Shown here in pieces: positions 17,815 to 26,130 of a DNA stretch of 64,000 nucleotides (within the stretch, counting starts at the first letter, position 1; the number at the start of each line of letters is the position of its first letter). A program made the position numbers and the translations under genes. This DNA comes from UBA1952 sp965200035 (GTDB taxonomy: Bacteria > Bacteroidota > Bacteroidia > Chitinophagales > Chitinophagaceae): the NCBI GenBank assembly GCA_965200035.1, contig OZ241334.1, forward strand, positions 3,224,001 to 3,288,000, read 5' to 3'. The notes beneath the pieces were generated by a model. It saw only the letters and a program-made list of their open reading frames with translations. It had not been told where the DNA came from and made no database searches.

Positions 17815-17850
17815 AAAAATGGCCGGTAGTTGACTCTACCGGCCATTTTT
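17815..17850. terminator. Bidirectional terminator between phytochrome and pdhB
   Basis: A 15-bp stem, AAAAATGGCCGGTAG paired with CTACCGGCCATTTTT, surrounds a 6-nt loop. A-rich and T-rich flanks let it serve the convergent genes on both strands. Confidence 0.85.
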
Positions 17851-17871
17851 TATTGAAAGATTTCTAACGTC

Positions 17872-18855
17872 TTATTTCTTCACATACATCACTTCCTTCA
17901 CGGCCTTTACGGTGCGCGCTACGCTTGGCATGGCACCAGCTACAAGGTTAGGCGCATAGTGCATGCTGGTATCTGTAGAATTGACCCGCAGGATGGGCGC
18001 ATCCAGGTAATCAAATGCTTCCTTCTGAATACGGTAAGTGATCTCCGAAGATACAGAGCCGAACGGCCACTGTTCTTCCACAATCACTAAACGATTGGTT
18101 TTTTTCACCGATTCCATAATCGTCTGCCAGTCTAGTGGGCGGATGGTACGGAGGTCAATCACTTCTGCGCTGATATTTTCTTTAGCCAATTCATCGGCTG
18201 CGCTGAGCGCTACCTTCATCATCTTGTTGAACGATACGAGCGTTACATCTGTGCCTTCGCGCACCACCTTGGCCTTGCCAATCGGGATCAGGTATTCTTC
18301 TTCCGGCACTTCGCCCTCATCGCCGTACATCACTTCGCTTTCCATGAATACAACCGGATCTTCATCGCGTATGGCAGACTTGAGCAATCCCTTGGCATCA
18401 TATGGATTGGATACAGATATCACCTTCAGGCCGGGTACATTGGCATACCAGTTCTCAAAAGCCTGTGAGTGCTGCGCGCCGAGCTGACCAGCCGAGCCGT
18501 TAGGTCCACGGAATACGATCGGGCAGCTGAACTGGCCGCCGCTCATAGCCAATGTTTTGGCAGCATGGTTTACAATCTGGTCCATCGCCAGAATCGCAAA
18601 ATTCCACGTCATAAACTCCAATACCGGGCGTGTGCCATTCATTGCCGCGCCTACGCCAATGGCGGTAAAGCCAAGCTCCGCAATCGGCGTATCGATCACG
18701 CGCTTTGGTCCAAACTCATCCAGCATGCCCTGGCTCACTTTGTAAGCGCCATTGTACTGGGCTACTTCTTCACCCATCAGGAACACCTTGTTGTCACGGC
18801 GCATTTCTTCCTGAAGCGCTTCGCGCAATGCCTGGCGGAAAGGTATGGTTCGCAT
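17872..18855 (-). CDS. pdhB: Pyruvate dehydrogenase E1 component, beta subunit
   Basis: A 327-aa transketolase-like protein, the beta half of the alpha2beta2 E1 enzyme that decarboxylates pyruvate with thiamine diphosphate. It opens with the usual RQALREALQEEMRRD and GEEVAQYNGAYK. GPNGSAGQLGAQHSQ and the C-terminal transketolase domain (VIDLRTIRPLDW, VEEQWPFGS) follow. Length is standard. The alpha subunit is not next to it. The 40 nt before the start hold a tandem AT-rich repeat (18858-18890), with a near-consensus -7 (TATCTTTA) further upstream. Confidence 0.95.
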   Translation of the reverse strand: MRTIPFRQALREALQEEMRRDNKVFLMGEEVAQYNGAYKVSQGMLDEFGPKRVIDTPIAELGFTAIGVGAAMNGTRPVLEFMTWNFAILAMDQIVNHAAKTLAMSGGQFSCPIVFRGPNGSAGQLGAQHSQAFENWYANVPGLKVISVSNPYDAKGLLKSAIRDEDPVVFMESEVMYGDEGEVPEEEYLIPIGKAKVVREGTDVTLVSFNKMMKVALSAADELAKENISAEVIDLRTIRPLDWQTIMESVKKTNRLVIVEEQWPFGSVSSEITYRIQKEAFDYLDAPILRVNSTDTSMHYAPNLVAGAMPSVARTVKAVKEVMYVKK

Positions 18856-18857
18856 AA

Positions 18858-18890
18858 GAAATTAAAAAGTAAAAATTAAAAGGTAAAAAT
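18858..18890 (-). repeat. AT-rich tandem repeat in the pdhB leader
   Basis: On the coding strand the region reads as repeated blocks like TTTTTACCTTTTAATT and TTTTTACTTTTTAATT just before the pdhB start. A related block (TTTTACTTTTTAATT on the minus strand) occurs at 41541-41555. Whether it has promoter or leader function is unknown. Confidence 0.4.
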
Positions 18891-18963
18891 TTCTGGTGGT
18901 TGTGATGGTCAGCTTTTGGGATAGGCTACGATCAAAAAACTGCGTAAAGATAATCTTCGGATA

Positions 18964-19491
18964 TTACTTTTTTGCGGGTTTGAACAAAGCATTGCTGGTA
19001 GAGGTATTTTCCTTGAACTTTAGATTAAGCAGTGTATCTGTAAGCGTTACAACTTCTATGTGAAGCTGGCTGCCCGAACCTTTCAGCTTTTGCTCATCCA
19101 GCAGCAGCAGGCCATCTTCCTCAAAAGACCAGGCCGCAGAGTCCAGCCCTTCTTCTGTGTGAATATAGACGATGCCTTCCCGCCTGAAGTCGAACTGGGT
19201 GCTGGCCACTACACGTTTCTGTACTGCCTTGAAGCTGTCCATATTGGCCTGCATCAGTAGCCTGAAGCTGTCTATATTGGTAACTCCGTAGGCCTGCAGA
19301 TTGGTAGCCGCATCAGTATGTGAGCCCACCGTATCTATGAATGCCTGCTGTGAGTGCATCACTTCATCCATCTGCGCATTCTGAATAGCCGTCTCCTGCC
19401 ATTTGCGCGCAATAATGTCTTCCCGCTTTTGCTTACAGGAAGCCAGTAAAATTACAGACAGCAACAATAGTGGTGTAAAGCGTAGGATCAT
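18964..19491 (-). CDS. Predicted lipoprotein, function unknown
   Basis: A 175-aa protein with a lipoprotein signal (LLLSVILLASCKQKRED; lipobox LASC, Cys19). The mature part is mainly helical to about residue 85 and then beta-rich, ending LFKPAKK. The family is not recognised. It is 9 nt downstream of the DUF4476-like gene on the same strand, so both are likely one operon with the biotin carrier gene further upstream. Confidence 0.75.
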   Translation of the reverse strand: MILRFTPLLLLSVILLASCKQKREDIIARKWQETAIQNAQMDEVMHSQQAFIDTVGSHTDAATNLQAYGVTNIDSFRLLMQANMDSFKAVQKRVVASTQFDFRREGIVYIHTEEGLDSAAWSFEEDGLLLLDEQKLKGSGSQLHIEVVTLTDTLLNLKFKENTSTSNALFKPAKK

Positions 19492-19500
19492 GAAGCGCGT

Positions 19501-20532
19501 TTAGCGGTGAGTAAGCTGGGTAAACTGCGCCCGCCAGACATCGCTGCGCAGCATATCATCCAGCAGCGGAAAAGCCTGCTGATCGGTGATATGAGGATAA
19601 ATATTTTTCAGGAAGGTAAAGCGCGCGGCATCTTCATTGAGCATAGTTCCCAGTGTACGTGCCTGCCATGCCTGATAGCATTTGTCGAGCTGGCCGTTCA
19701 GATAGCCAACGCGGTCTTCATCGGTCTGCTGCTGCATCATGCTCTTGTAGATGCGCTCAAAGTCTGCATCGGGCAGGGGCTGCGGGCAATCGCTGTTTCG
19801 AAACGTAGCGTCCAGCGGCTTCTTCTGGGTCAGGATGGCTGTATCGGTAGCCTCTGAAACAGATTTTTGGGTTGTGGTGACTGTGCCTTCTGTTAGCTCG
19901 TGGTCATTGTTCAGCTTTACATTATCCAGAAATGCCGGTTGGCTTTCAGCCGGAGCTTTAGTGGTTGTTACCTGTTGTTCATCCGGTGTGTGCTGTGGCT
20001 GTTCGTCAACCGTTTTTTTACGCTTCGTACGGCGGTAAGATACTGGCTGTATCTGCTCTTTGGGAGATGAATGTGGGGTTTCTGCTACAGGCTCTTCCGC
20101 TGTGTCTTCCGGTGATGCTGTTTTTGCTACAGGCTGCCCGCCCTGTGAGGCTACAAGCTCCGGCAAATGATCGTCGGTCTCGGTATTGCCTGCCTGCAGG
20201 TAAAAATGCTGCTGCAGATCGTAGAGTGAAAACTGCTGATCGCGGCGCGTAATCATAAAGGCACGGTTACCATTTTCGGGTACCCTGATCGTGAATTGCT
20301 GCGCCGGATAAAGGTTTTGCTGAAAGAGAATATCCAGCTTGATGGTGCCTGCTTCCAGCTGCGGCAGAATGCAGTAATTCTTGCCATATCGGGGCTGCAT
20401 ATCGCCATTCAGCTTTACGTAAAATGGAGTCTGCTTATCGCCCTGAATATATACATAAGAAAACCGTTGTGCCTGTGCGGAAAATCCGGCCAGCAACAGC
20501 ACCAATAAGATAATGGATCGTGTGCGGCTCAT
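19501..20532 (-). CDS. Secreted DUF4476-like protein with low-complexity linker
   Basis: A 343-aa exported protein. A signal peptide (to AGFSAQA) leads into an N-terminal domain with YVYIQGDKQTPFYVKLNG, the usual start of this Bacteroidota family. A charged Thr/Glu/Gln-rich linker spans about 130-235. The C-terminal helical domain (CPQPLPDADFERIYKSM to the end) resembles DUF4476. Its role is unknown. The start lies 3 nt after the stop of the biotin carrier gene, so the two are co-transcribed. Confidence 0.75.
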   Translation of the reverse strand: MSRTRSIILLVLLLAGFSAQAQRFSYVYIQGDKQTPFYVKLNGDMQPRYGKNYCILPQLEAGTIKLDILFQQNLYPAQQFTIRVPENGNRAFMITRRDQQFSLYDLQQHFYLQAGNTETDDHLPELVASQGGQPVAKTASPEDTAEEPVAETPHSSPKEQIQPVSYRRTKRKKTVDEQPQHTPDEQQVTTTKAPAESQPAFLDNVKLNNDHELTEGTVTTTQKSVSEATDTAILTQKKPLDATFRNSDCPQPLPDADFERIYKSMMQQQTDEDRVGYLNGQLDKCYQAWQARTLGTMLNEDAARFTFLKNIYPHITDQQAFPLLDDMLRSDVWRAQFTQLTHR

Positions 20533-20535
20533 GCG

Positions 20536-21036
20536 TTATTCAAGATCTATCAGTACAGCCCCTTTTTCTACCGCCGTGCGCTCCTGTACCCGGATGCTTT
20601 TTACTGTAGCATTGTGAGCGGCTTTCAGAATATTTTCCATCTTCATCGCTTCCAGCACCAGCAGGCCATCGCCTTTGATTATCTGCTGCCCAGGCTCTAC
20701 CAGCACTCTGAGGATCATGCCCGGCATCGGCGCTTTCACCGGCTCTACTTTTTGCATTGCTTTCAGGTCAAGGCCCATGCTCGACAGCAGCAGATCAATC
20801 GGCTCCTGAATCGCAACCGTATAAGGCTGCCCGTTGATGCGCAGTGTCAGCTCTTTGGAAGCAGTATCTATTTTCTCTACCAGCGCCGTATAGCTTTTGC
20901 CATTGTGCAGAATGCTCAGCAGGCTATTGTGGCCCTCCTGCATATCCCAGTCGGCTGCCGCACCATTGACCATCCACTGGCCATCCTGCAGATCAATAGA
21001 AAATTCGTGCTTGCCGTTGACAGTTGTTTGCAGCAT
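20536..21036 (-). CDS. Biotin carboxyl carrier protein subunit
   Basis: A 166-aa carrier with a C-terminal biotinyl domain, whose biotinylated lysine lies in EAMKMENI (about residue 133). The preceding PMPGMILRVLVEPGQ is the usual hairpin. The N-terminal region is of the kind found in propionyl-/acyl-CoA carboxylase carriers. It carries carboxylate from a biotin carboxylase to an acyl-CoA carboxyltransferase. Those partner genes are not in the window. A perfect -7 box is found 41 nt upstream. Confidence 0.88.
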   Translation of the reverse strand: MLQTTVNGKHEFSIDLQDGQWMVNGAAADWDMQEGHNSLLSILHNGKSYTALVEKIDTASKELTLRINGQPYTVAIQEPIDLLLSSMGLDLKAMQKVEPVKAPMPGMILRVLVEPGQQIIKGDGLLVLEAMKMENILKAAHNATVKSIRVQERTAVEKGAVLIDLE

Positions 21037-21076
21037 ATAGTTTTAGATTCCGGCGGGGGGTAAAAGATTTGAGGCG

Positions 21077-21084
21077 CAAAAATA
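21077..21084 (-). promoter_or_regulatory. -7 promoter box upstream of the biotin carrier operon
   Basis: TATTTTTG on the minus strand is an exact TAnnTTTG match, 40 nt before the ATG at 21036. It probably drives 21036 down to 18964. Confidence 0.55.
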
Positions 21085-21144
21085 AGGTATTAGTGCGGAT
21101 GCGGTGGAACAGGAAATGATAATGTTTAATGGAAAGCCGGAGGC

Positions 21145-21981
21145 TTACTGCTCCGTTTGCTTGATGCCGGATTGAGTGAGTTCTACCTTTCCTTCTTTAT
21201 AAAGCCGGCCGATCGTCATCTTAAAAGTTTTCTTGCTCATGCCAAACGCTTCATAGATTTCTTCCGGATCAGACTTATCATGATAGGGCAGATAGCCGTC
21301 CTGCTCAGCCAGCATCCGCATAATCTTTTCGCCTTCGCCCTCTACACGGCTGTAGCCACGCTCGCCCAGCGCTACATCTATCTTACCATCCGTGCGTATC
21401 TTCTTGATGAAACCTTTCATCCTGTCACCCGTCTCCACATCGCGGAATACATCTGAGAAATGCAGCACTCCGGTATGCAGATTATTAATGATGACCGGGT
21501 AGCCAATATCCGTTTTACGCCAGATAATAATATCCACTTCTTCCAGCTCCTGCACCGTCAGCGGATCGTTGCTCAGATACTTATGAATACGCTCTGTAGC
21601 CGCCGCACGGCCCGTTTGCTCATCTATATAAATGTACACCAGGTACTTGCCATCCTTCACCATGCGTGAAGTCTGCTGGGAAAGTGGCACAAAAAGATCT
21701 TTCATAATGCCCCAGCGCACAAAAGCGCCCTGCGGCGTAATAGTGACCACCTCGCCCAGAATAATATCGCCCACGCCACCTAACGGCGCCTGAGTGGTAG
21801 CAATCAGCCGGTGCTCATTATCGTGGTAGATGAATACATTCAGCTCATCGTCGATCGCCGCATCAGCGGGTACATAACGCTTCGGCAGCAGGATCTCGCC
21901 ATCTTCTCCTCCATCCAGATAAAGCCCGAAATCCACGTCTTTCACGATCCGTAACCGGTTCCATTTGCCTACTTGCACCAT
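21145..21981 (-). CDS. CvfB-type S1-domain RNA-binding protein
   Basis: A 278-aa protein with the CvfB architecture. N-terminal S1-like OB folds (NRLRIVKDVDFGLYL, VTITPQGAFVRWG) precede a further S1-like domain (TGVLHFSDVFRDVETGDRMKG) and a C-terminal winged-helix domain (EEIYEAFGMSKKTFKMTIGRL). CvfB proteins bind RNA and affect virulence or expression in Firmicutes; the role in Bacteroidota is not defined. It is divergent from the T9SS type B gene at 22082. TACTTTTA at 22010-22003 on this strand is one mismatch from a -7 box. Confidence 0.9.
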   Translation of the reverse strand: MVQVGKWNRLRIVKDVDFGLYLDGGEDGEILLPKRYVPADAAIDDELNVFIYHDNEHRLIATTQAPLGGVGDIILGEVVTITPQGAFVRWGIMKDLFVPLSQQTSRMVKDGKYLVYIYIDEQTGRAAATERIHKYLSNDPLTVQELEEVDIIIWRKTDIGYPVIINNLHTGVLHFSDVFRDVETGDRMKGFIKKIRTDGKIDVALGERGYSRVEGEGEKIMRMLAEQDGYLPYHDKSDPEEIYEAFGMSKKTFKMTIGRLYKEGKVELTQSGIKQTEQ

Positions 21982-22063
21982 GTTGTAATTGCTGATTTTC
22001 GATAAAAGTAGTTCATTAACTAAAAAGACCCGCTTTGCGAAGTGCCTTATGCGTTTGCGCCCG

Positions 22064-22071
22064 TACCTTTG
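22064..22071 (+). promoter_or_regulatory. -7 promoter box of the second T9SS type B gene
   Basis: TACCTTTG is an exact match, 10 nt before the ATG at 22082. A frame extension up to 21989 would begin upstream of this promoter and is therefore unlikely. Confidence 0.55.
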
Positions 22072-22081
22072 CGCACTGAAA

Positions 22082-24271
22082 ATGGACTTCCGGATGATGA
22101 GGAACAGACTGGCAGGGATGCTGATGTTTCTGGGCTGCCTGCTTGCTTCTTCTGTCGCACACGCGCAGATTGATGTAACTGAAAATTATACAGCCGCGGC
22201 GCTCGCGCAAAAGCTGGCAGGTCCCGGCGTTACCATCCTCAATCCTGTGCTCAACTGCCCCGTTCAGGCCAATGGGCTTTTCCGGGTTATTACTTCCAAT
22301 ATTGGTATCGACAGCGGCATCATACTTACTACCGGCCGCGCAGCTACCAACGGCGCCGGCATCGGGGTAAACGGCGCTTCCTTTAACCTGGCCAGCACCC
22401 GCAACAATGGCAATGGCGACCGCGACCTGGAGCCGCTGGCAGGACAGGCCACACACGATGCCTGCGCGCTGGAGTTTGATGTGATCCCTCAGGGCGATAC
22501 GGTGAAGTTCGATTATGTGTTCGGCTCGGAAGAATACATCAATGCCACCTGCGGACCTTATAATGACGCCTTTGCCTTTTTTATCTCTGGTCCGGGTATC
22601 GGCACTACCGATAATATGGCGCTTGTACCGGGAACCAATATTCCTGTTACCATTAACAGCATCAACAGTGGCGTACCGGGACCCAATTACAGCCTCAGCG
22701 GCTGCACCAGCATGGGGCCGGGCTCACCGTTCACCTCTTACTTCGTCAACAACAGCGCAGGCACTTCCATTACCTATCAGGGCTTTACCACTGTATTGCA
22801 GGCGGTGCATCAGGTAATACCCTGCAGCACGTATCACCTGAAAATGGTGATTGCCGATGGCGGTAACTATATCTACGATTCCGGAGTATTCATCCGTGCA
22901 GGCAGCCTGCAGGCCAATACCCTCAGCATTACCCCGGTAGGGGGCGACAGCCGTACCAGCCGTGCAGATGCATTTGCCGTAAAAGAATGCGCTGCCGGCA
23001 GCTTCCGCATACATCGCCCGCAGGCCAAAGCCACGGCCGAAACGGTGCATTACACGATAGCCGGCACTGCAGTAAACGGATATGATTATAACCTCATTCC
23101 GGACAGTGTAATCATACCCGCAGGCCAGCAGGAAGTAGCCATAACAATTCGCGGCCTGGCTACGCCCGCCAATGGACCTAAAGTAGTAACCCTGCTGCTG
23201 CATGCGCCCAATAATTGCAGCGGCGCTACTATTGCCGACAGCGCTTCGCTCACCCTGCTCGATACCATTCATGTAGCCATCCTCACACCGGATACCGCCA
23301 TCTGCAAAGGCGAGCAGCTACAGCTCAGAGTAGCGGGCGATACAATGCTTACCTATCAGTGGACCCCCGCTTACTTATTGGATAATGGCTTTAAGAAAGA
23401 CCCAATCGCTACGCCACTTACAACCACCCGTTTTGTGCTAAATGCATCCTGGCCACAGGTAGGCTGCGCCCCCCGGCAGGATGCGGTGCTGATTACTGTG
23501 CTACCGGTGCCTGAAGTATCTGTTGCTGCCCGCCAGCGCGTATGCCTGCACGATTCTATTCTCTTTTCAGCTACCGTCACACCTCCATATCCCAATTATA
23601 CTTTCACCTGGACCGGACCAAATGGCTTTATTGCTTTTGGCATGAATCCGCAGCTGCGCAATGCACATTTCTCGGACAGTGGCCGGTACGCAGTAGCAGT
23701 AGGGCTGGATACCAACCGCTGTGTAGGGAGAGATACTTTTTATGTAACGGTAGAAGCACCGCCGTTACCTGTTACCACGCCTGTTATTTTTTGTCAGGGC
23801 AAGCCGGCCACACCATTGACGGCTTTTGGCAGCCAGCTTCAATGGTTTACCACACCGAGCGGTGGGCAGGGGGTTGACAAGCTGGTGCCGGAAACAAACA
23901 ACCTGGGAATTACCACTTTTTACGTAAGCCAGACTAGCTTTGGCTGTGAGAGTGAGCGTGCCGCACTTCCGGTAGAAGTAAAAGTATGCTGCGACAGGCC
24001 GGTATATGTGCCTACCGCATTCACGCCCAATAATGATGGTCACAACGACCGCTTTACGCCCAGATTCCCGGGCTACGGCCATACAGAGGCACGGCTGCGC
24101 ATCTACAACCGCTGGGGGCAGATGATCTTCCAGAGCTTTGATGGCACGGGTTGGGATGGCACCTGGAATAACCACGAAATGCCGGGTGGGGCTTATTTCT
24201 ACGAGCTGTTGGTAGATTGTAAAGAAGGCGCGCAGGAGCAATATACCGGAGATATTACGCTGGTACGGTAG
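22082..24271 (+). CDS. Secreted choice-of-anchor L protein with T9SS type B sorting domain
   Basis: About 729 aa. A signal peptide (FLGCLLASSVAHAQ) is followed by a choice-of-anchor-L domain with VTILNPVLNCPV, GIILTTGRA and the diagnostic FDYVFGSEEYINATCG. Next come a Calx-beta-like segment (TVHYTIAGTAVNGYDY), Ig/PKD-like modules and a CHU_C domain (VPTAFTPNNDGHND, IYNRWGQMIF, GWDGTWNN, GAYFYELL). The protein is exported by the type IX system and is likely a surface adhesin. Alternative ATGs at 22094 and 22097 would also keep the signal peptide. The CHU_C end matches that of the 7769-11008 protein in plan but not closely in sequence. Confidence 0.9.
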   Translation: MDFRMMRNRLAGMLMFLGCLLASSVAHAQIDVTENYTAAALAQKLAGPGVTILNPVLNCPVQANGLFRVITSNIGIDSGIILTTGRAATNGAGIGVNGASFNLASTRNNGNGDRDLEPLAGQATHDACALEFDVIPQGDTVKFDYVFGSEEYINATCGPYNDAFAFFISGPGIGTTDNMALVPGTNIPVTINSINSGVPGPNYSLSGCTSMGPGSPFTSYFVNNSAGTSITYQGFTTVLQAVHQVIPCSTYHLKMVIADGGNYIYDSGVFIRAGSLQANTLSITPVGGDSRTSRADAFAVKECAAGSFRIHRPQAKATAETVHYTIAGTAVNGYDYNLIPDSVIIPAGQQEVAITIRGLATPANGPKVVTLLLHAPNNCSGATIADSASLTLLDTIHVAILTPDTAICKGEQLQLRVAGDTMLTYQWTPAYLLDNGFKKDPIATPLTTTRFVLNASWPQVGCAPRQDAVLITVLPVPEVSVAARQRVCLHDSILFSATVTPPYPNYTFTWTGPNGFIAFGMNPQLRNAHFSDSGRYAVAVGLDTNRCVGRDTFYVTVEAPPLPVTTPVIFCQGKPATPLTAFGSQLQWFTTPSGGQGVDKLVPETNNLGITTFYVSQTSFGCESERAALPVEVKVCCDRPVYVPTAFTPNNDGHNDRFTPRFPGYGHTEARLRIYNRWGQMIFQSFDGTGWDGTWNNHEMPGGAYFYELLVDCKEGAQEQYTGDITLVR

Positions 24272-24313
24272 CACGGATTGCTTCTGCCGGTATGGTTACC
24301 GGATATGGTTTTA

Positions 24314-24352
24314 AACAGAAAAGGCAGCCGTTAAGGCTGCCTTTTCTGTTTT
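24314..24352 (+). terminator. Strong intrinsic terminator after the T9SS type B gene
   Basis: A perfect 16-bp stem starting AACAGAAAAGGCAGCC (24314-24329) pairs with 24335-24350 around the loop GTTAA. A T-rich 3' arm follows. Confidence 0.9.
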
Positions 24353-24376
24353 GCATGACAGTTTAGACTGATTGAA

Positions 24377-24638
24377 CGGCAGTTCAGACAAACCGGAAGC
24401 CAGTTATGGAAACCCGGAAGCCAGTTATGGGAACCCGGAAGGCAGTTCGGACAACCCGGAAGGTAGTTCGGAGAACCCGGAAGGTAGTTCGGAGAACGCG
24501 GAAGGCAGTTATGGAAACCCGGAAGCCGGTTCGGACAATCCGGACGCTGGTTCTGAGAACCCGGAAGGTAGTTATGGGAACCCGGAAGGCAGTTCGGAGA
24601 ACCCGGACGCTGGTTCGGACAACCCGGAAGCTGGTTTG
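24377..24638 (+). repeat. 21-bp-period tandem array with CCGGA core, 12 units
   Basis: The core CCGGA (GCGGA once) recurs at 24393, 24414, 24435, 24456, 24477, 24498, 24519, 24540, 24561, 24582, 24603 and 24624, always exactly 21 bases apart. A unit reads about AAGGNAGTTNNGGNAACCCGG; spacers vary but length never does. The array starts 25 nt after the terminator of the upstream gene. Because 21 is a multiple of three, two forward frames stay open. One of them (24372-24770, TTG start) would give heptads of the type EGSSENP, but it has no ATG, no promoter and no signal peptide. A related array lies at 58569-58779. Confidence 0.9.
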
Positions 24639-24682
24639 CTCCTGTCTGGCTTATTTTTGATATTCCGGCTATTGATAATGGC

Positions 24683-25432
24683 TTATGACTTGGGGCGGGT
24701 GAAAAGAATGCCTGCTACCTGCCTGTATTCGGGTGAGGCTGCGCCCTGCGTAGTCATTGACTTTACATAATTCTTTACGCTAAGAGCAATATTTACCAGG
24801 CCAAGCTCCGGATCGTATAATTTCCTGTCTCTTCTCAGACGTACATTATCCAGCTCTGCGCTGGCTGTGTTGGCGGCGGCATTTTGGCTGATCATGTCGT
24901 TTTGCAATTGGGTGAGCGCTGCGATGGTCATGTCCTGCTCATTGGTATTAAAATTGCTCCCGCTCAGCAGGCTGATGAGATTGCCCAGGTGTACTTCCTG
25001 ATTGGTGTAGGATAGCTGCGCTACGGAGATTGATTTATCTGCTTTGTCGCCTGTATTATCGTCTGTGGTGTCTTCTTTTTTCTTTTTGCTGCCTGCCGCG
25101 CGCTCACCTTTGATCTTGCGGGCTATGGATTTTACATCTTCGAGCAGGGCGGCGCTATCCGGCTGCGCCGCTACCGCGCTGCTGATGCGGGTGGCCAGCT
25201 TGTTGAGCCCGGCAAAGGTGGCTTCGCGCTTATCTGTGGCCAGGGTGGTGACGGTGACCGCATCTGCCACGTCCCTTACCCGTAGATCGCTATCGGTAAG
25301 CAGCCCCTGCAGCGCTATGATGGAAATGTGCTGGCTGGTGGGATTGTAATGGCTGAATGTTTTGACGATGGCGATGAGCTTGCCGAAGTTGGCGACGTTC
25401 TTTGCGTGGCCTGTTTCTGATGTGGATGCCAT
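24683..25432 (-). CDS. Conserved-looking hypothetical protein with lysine-rich linker
   Basis: A 249-aa soluble protein with no signal peptide. Two mainly helical halves (about 1-110 and 135-249) are joined by a strongly charged linker (KKKKEDTTDDNTGDKADK). The halves look distantly alike: GKLIAIVKTFSHYNPTSQHI with IIALQGLL, and GNLISLLSGSNFNTNEQDM with IAALTQLQ. That suggests an internal duplication. I do not recognise the family. It is a single gene whose 3' end faces the 21-bp array. Confidence 0.75.
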   Translation of the reverse strand: MASTSETGHAKNVANFGKLIAIVKTFSHYNPTSQHISIIALQGLLTDSDLRVRDVADAVTVTTLATDKREATFAGLNKLATRISSAVAAQPDSAALLEDVKSIARKIKGERAAGSKKKKEDTTDDNTGDKADKSISVAQLSYTNQEVHLGNLISLLSGSNFNTNEQDMTIAALTQLQNDMISQNAAANTASAELDNVRLRRDRKLYDPELGLVNIALSVKNYVKSMTTQGAASPEYRQVAGILFTRPKS

Positions 25433-25722
25433 GATTAGAAATTGTTTAAGTGAATAGCTAATGTAGGGAGTAAAATATATTTTCTAAGGTGTTGTCCTTT
25501 AATATTTAATTGCATTTATTGTAAAAAATGGTTATTTATAAATTTTGTTTACGGTAGGCTGCGGATACATTGATTGTTATGTGTACCGGGGTGGTGAGGC
25601 CTGAGGGTATGCTCATTACGCTGCGATGGCTATGGCTGCCTGTGGCGGTGGATATAATGGGCAGGATTATGTTTGCTGTGGGGGCTTTCTCGTTTGCTGT
25701 GCGATCCTTCTTTTTCCTGTTT

Positions 25723-25753
25723 GCTGTGGGATGCTTCCTGGCGTCAGCATGAC
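25723..25753 (+). repeat. REP-like interspersed repeat, copy 1
   Basis: It carries GCTGTGGGATGCTTCC followed by GGCGTCAGCATGAC. It is paired head-to-head with copy 2 at 25801-25830. Between them is a direct repeat, GGCTCATACGTAC, present twice. Further copies lie at 30363-30391 and 58878-58907. Confidence 0.8.
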
Positions 25754-25800
25754 CTGTATGCTGTAAGGCTCATACGTACTTAGGGCTCATACGTACCATA

Positions 25801-25830
25801 GTCATGCTGACGACAGGAAGCATCCCACAG
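25801..25830 (-). repeat. REP-like interspersed repeat, copy 2
   Basis: An inverted copy of the element at 25723-25753 (GTCATGCTGACG, then CATCCCACAG on the plus strand). The two copies can form a stem of about 30 bp with a 47-nt loop, a BIME-like arrangement. Confidence 0.8.
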
Positions 25831-25911
25831 TGGGCTATGCACTGACAGATGTTGCAAGTCTTCTTTCTTCCATCGATTCGGCTATGGTAAAAATATTTTT
25901 TGCCGCAAGTA

Positions 25912-25942
25912 TTTGACCGTTCGCTTATTATGCATACGTTTG
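25912..25942 (+). promoter_or_regulatory. Full Bacteroidota promoter 480 nt upstream of the secreted-protein operon
   Basis: TTTG at 25912-25915, a 19-nt spacer and TACGTTTG at 25935-25942 make a complete -33/-7 pair. Transcription should start near 25949, about 475 nt before the next start codon at 26425. That implies a long leader or a separate small RNA. Confidence 0.6.
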
Positions 25943-25948
25943 CGCTTA

Positions 25949-26130
25949 ACCAATAAACTGCACTACGGGTATAGTTCGTAGGCAGTTCTTTATAAGGCTG
26001 GAATTATTTTATCTCTTTATAGCGCTTGGCTATTTACGAGGCTGCATCTGAAACCTAGGAAATTTCAAAGGACAGCGAGCGTGAATACTAAGCGCCCGCG
26101 CATTGTCGTGGGCGTTTTAGTATTGCTGTT
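25949..26130 (+). ncRNA. Candidate small RNA or structured leader
   Basis: The predicted transcript begins near 25949. An early hairpin is possible (CTGC..TACG with CGTA.GCAG, about 25968-25995). A strong hairpin follows at 26084-26124, in which AATACTAAGCGCCC pairs with GGGCG.TTTTAGTATT across a 6-nt loop and with one bulge. A moderately T-rich stretch follows. This fits a roughly 180-nt RNA ending at a terminator, or an attenuator ahead of 26425. No known RNA family was recognised, and the 3' end is a guess. Confidence 0.3.

Noticed and set aside
24406..24660. 84-aa Arg/Thr/Val-rich frame through the 21-bp array
   Set aside because: Open only because the period is a multiple of three; begins inside the repeat, with no upstream signal.
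25570..25752. 60-aa plus-strand ORF in the long intergenic region
   Set aside because: Low-complexity Val/Phe-rich product that runs into the REP repeat; no promoter or homology sense.
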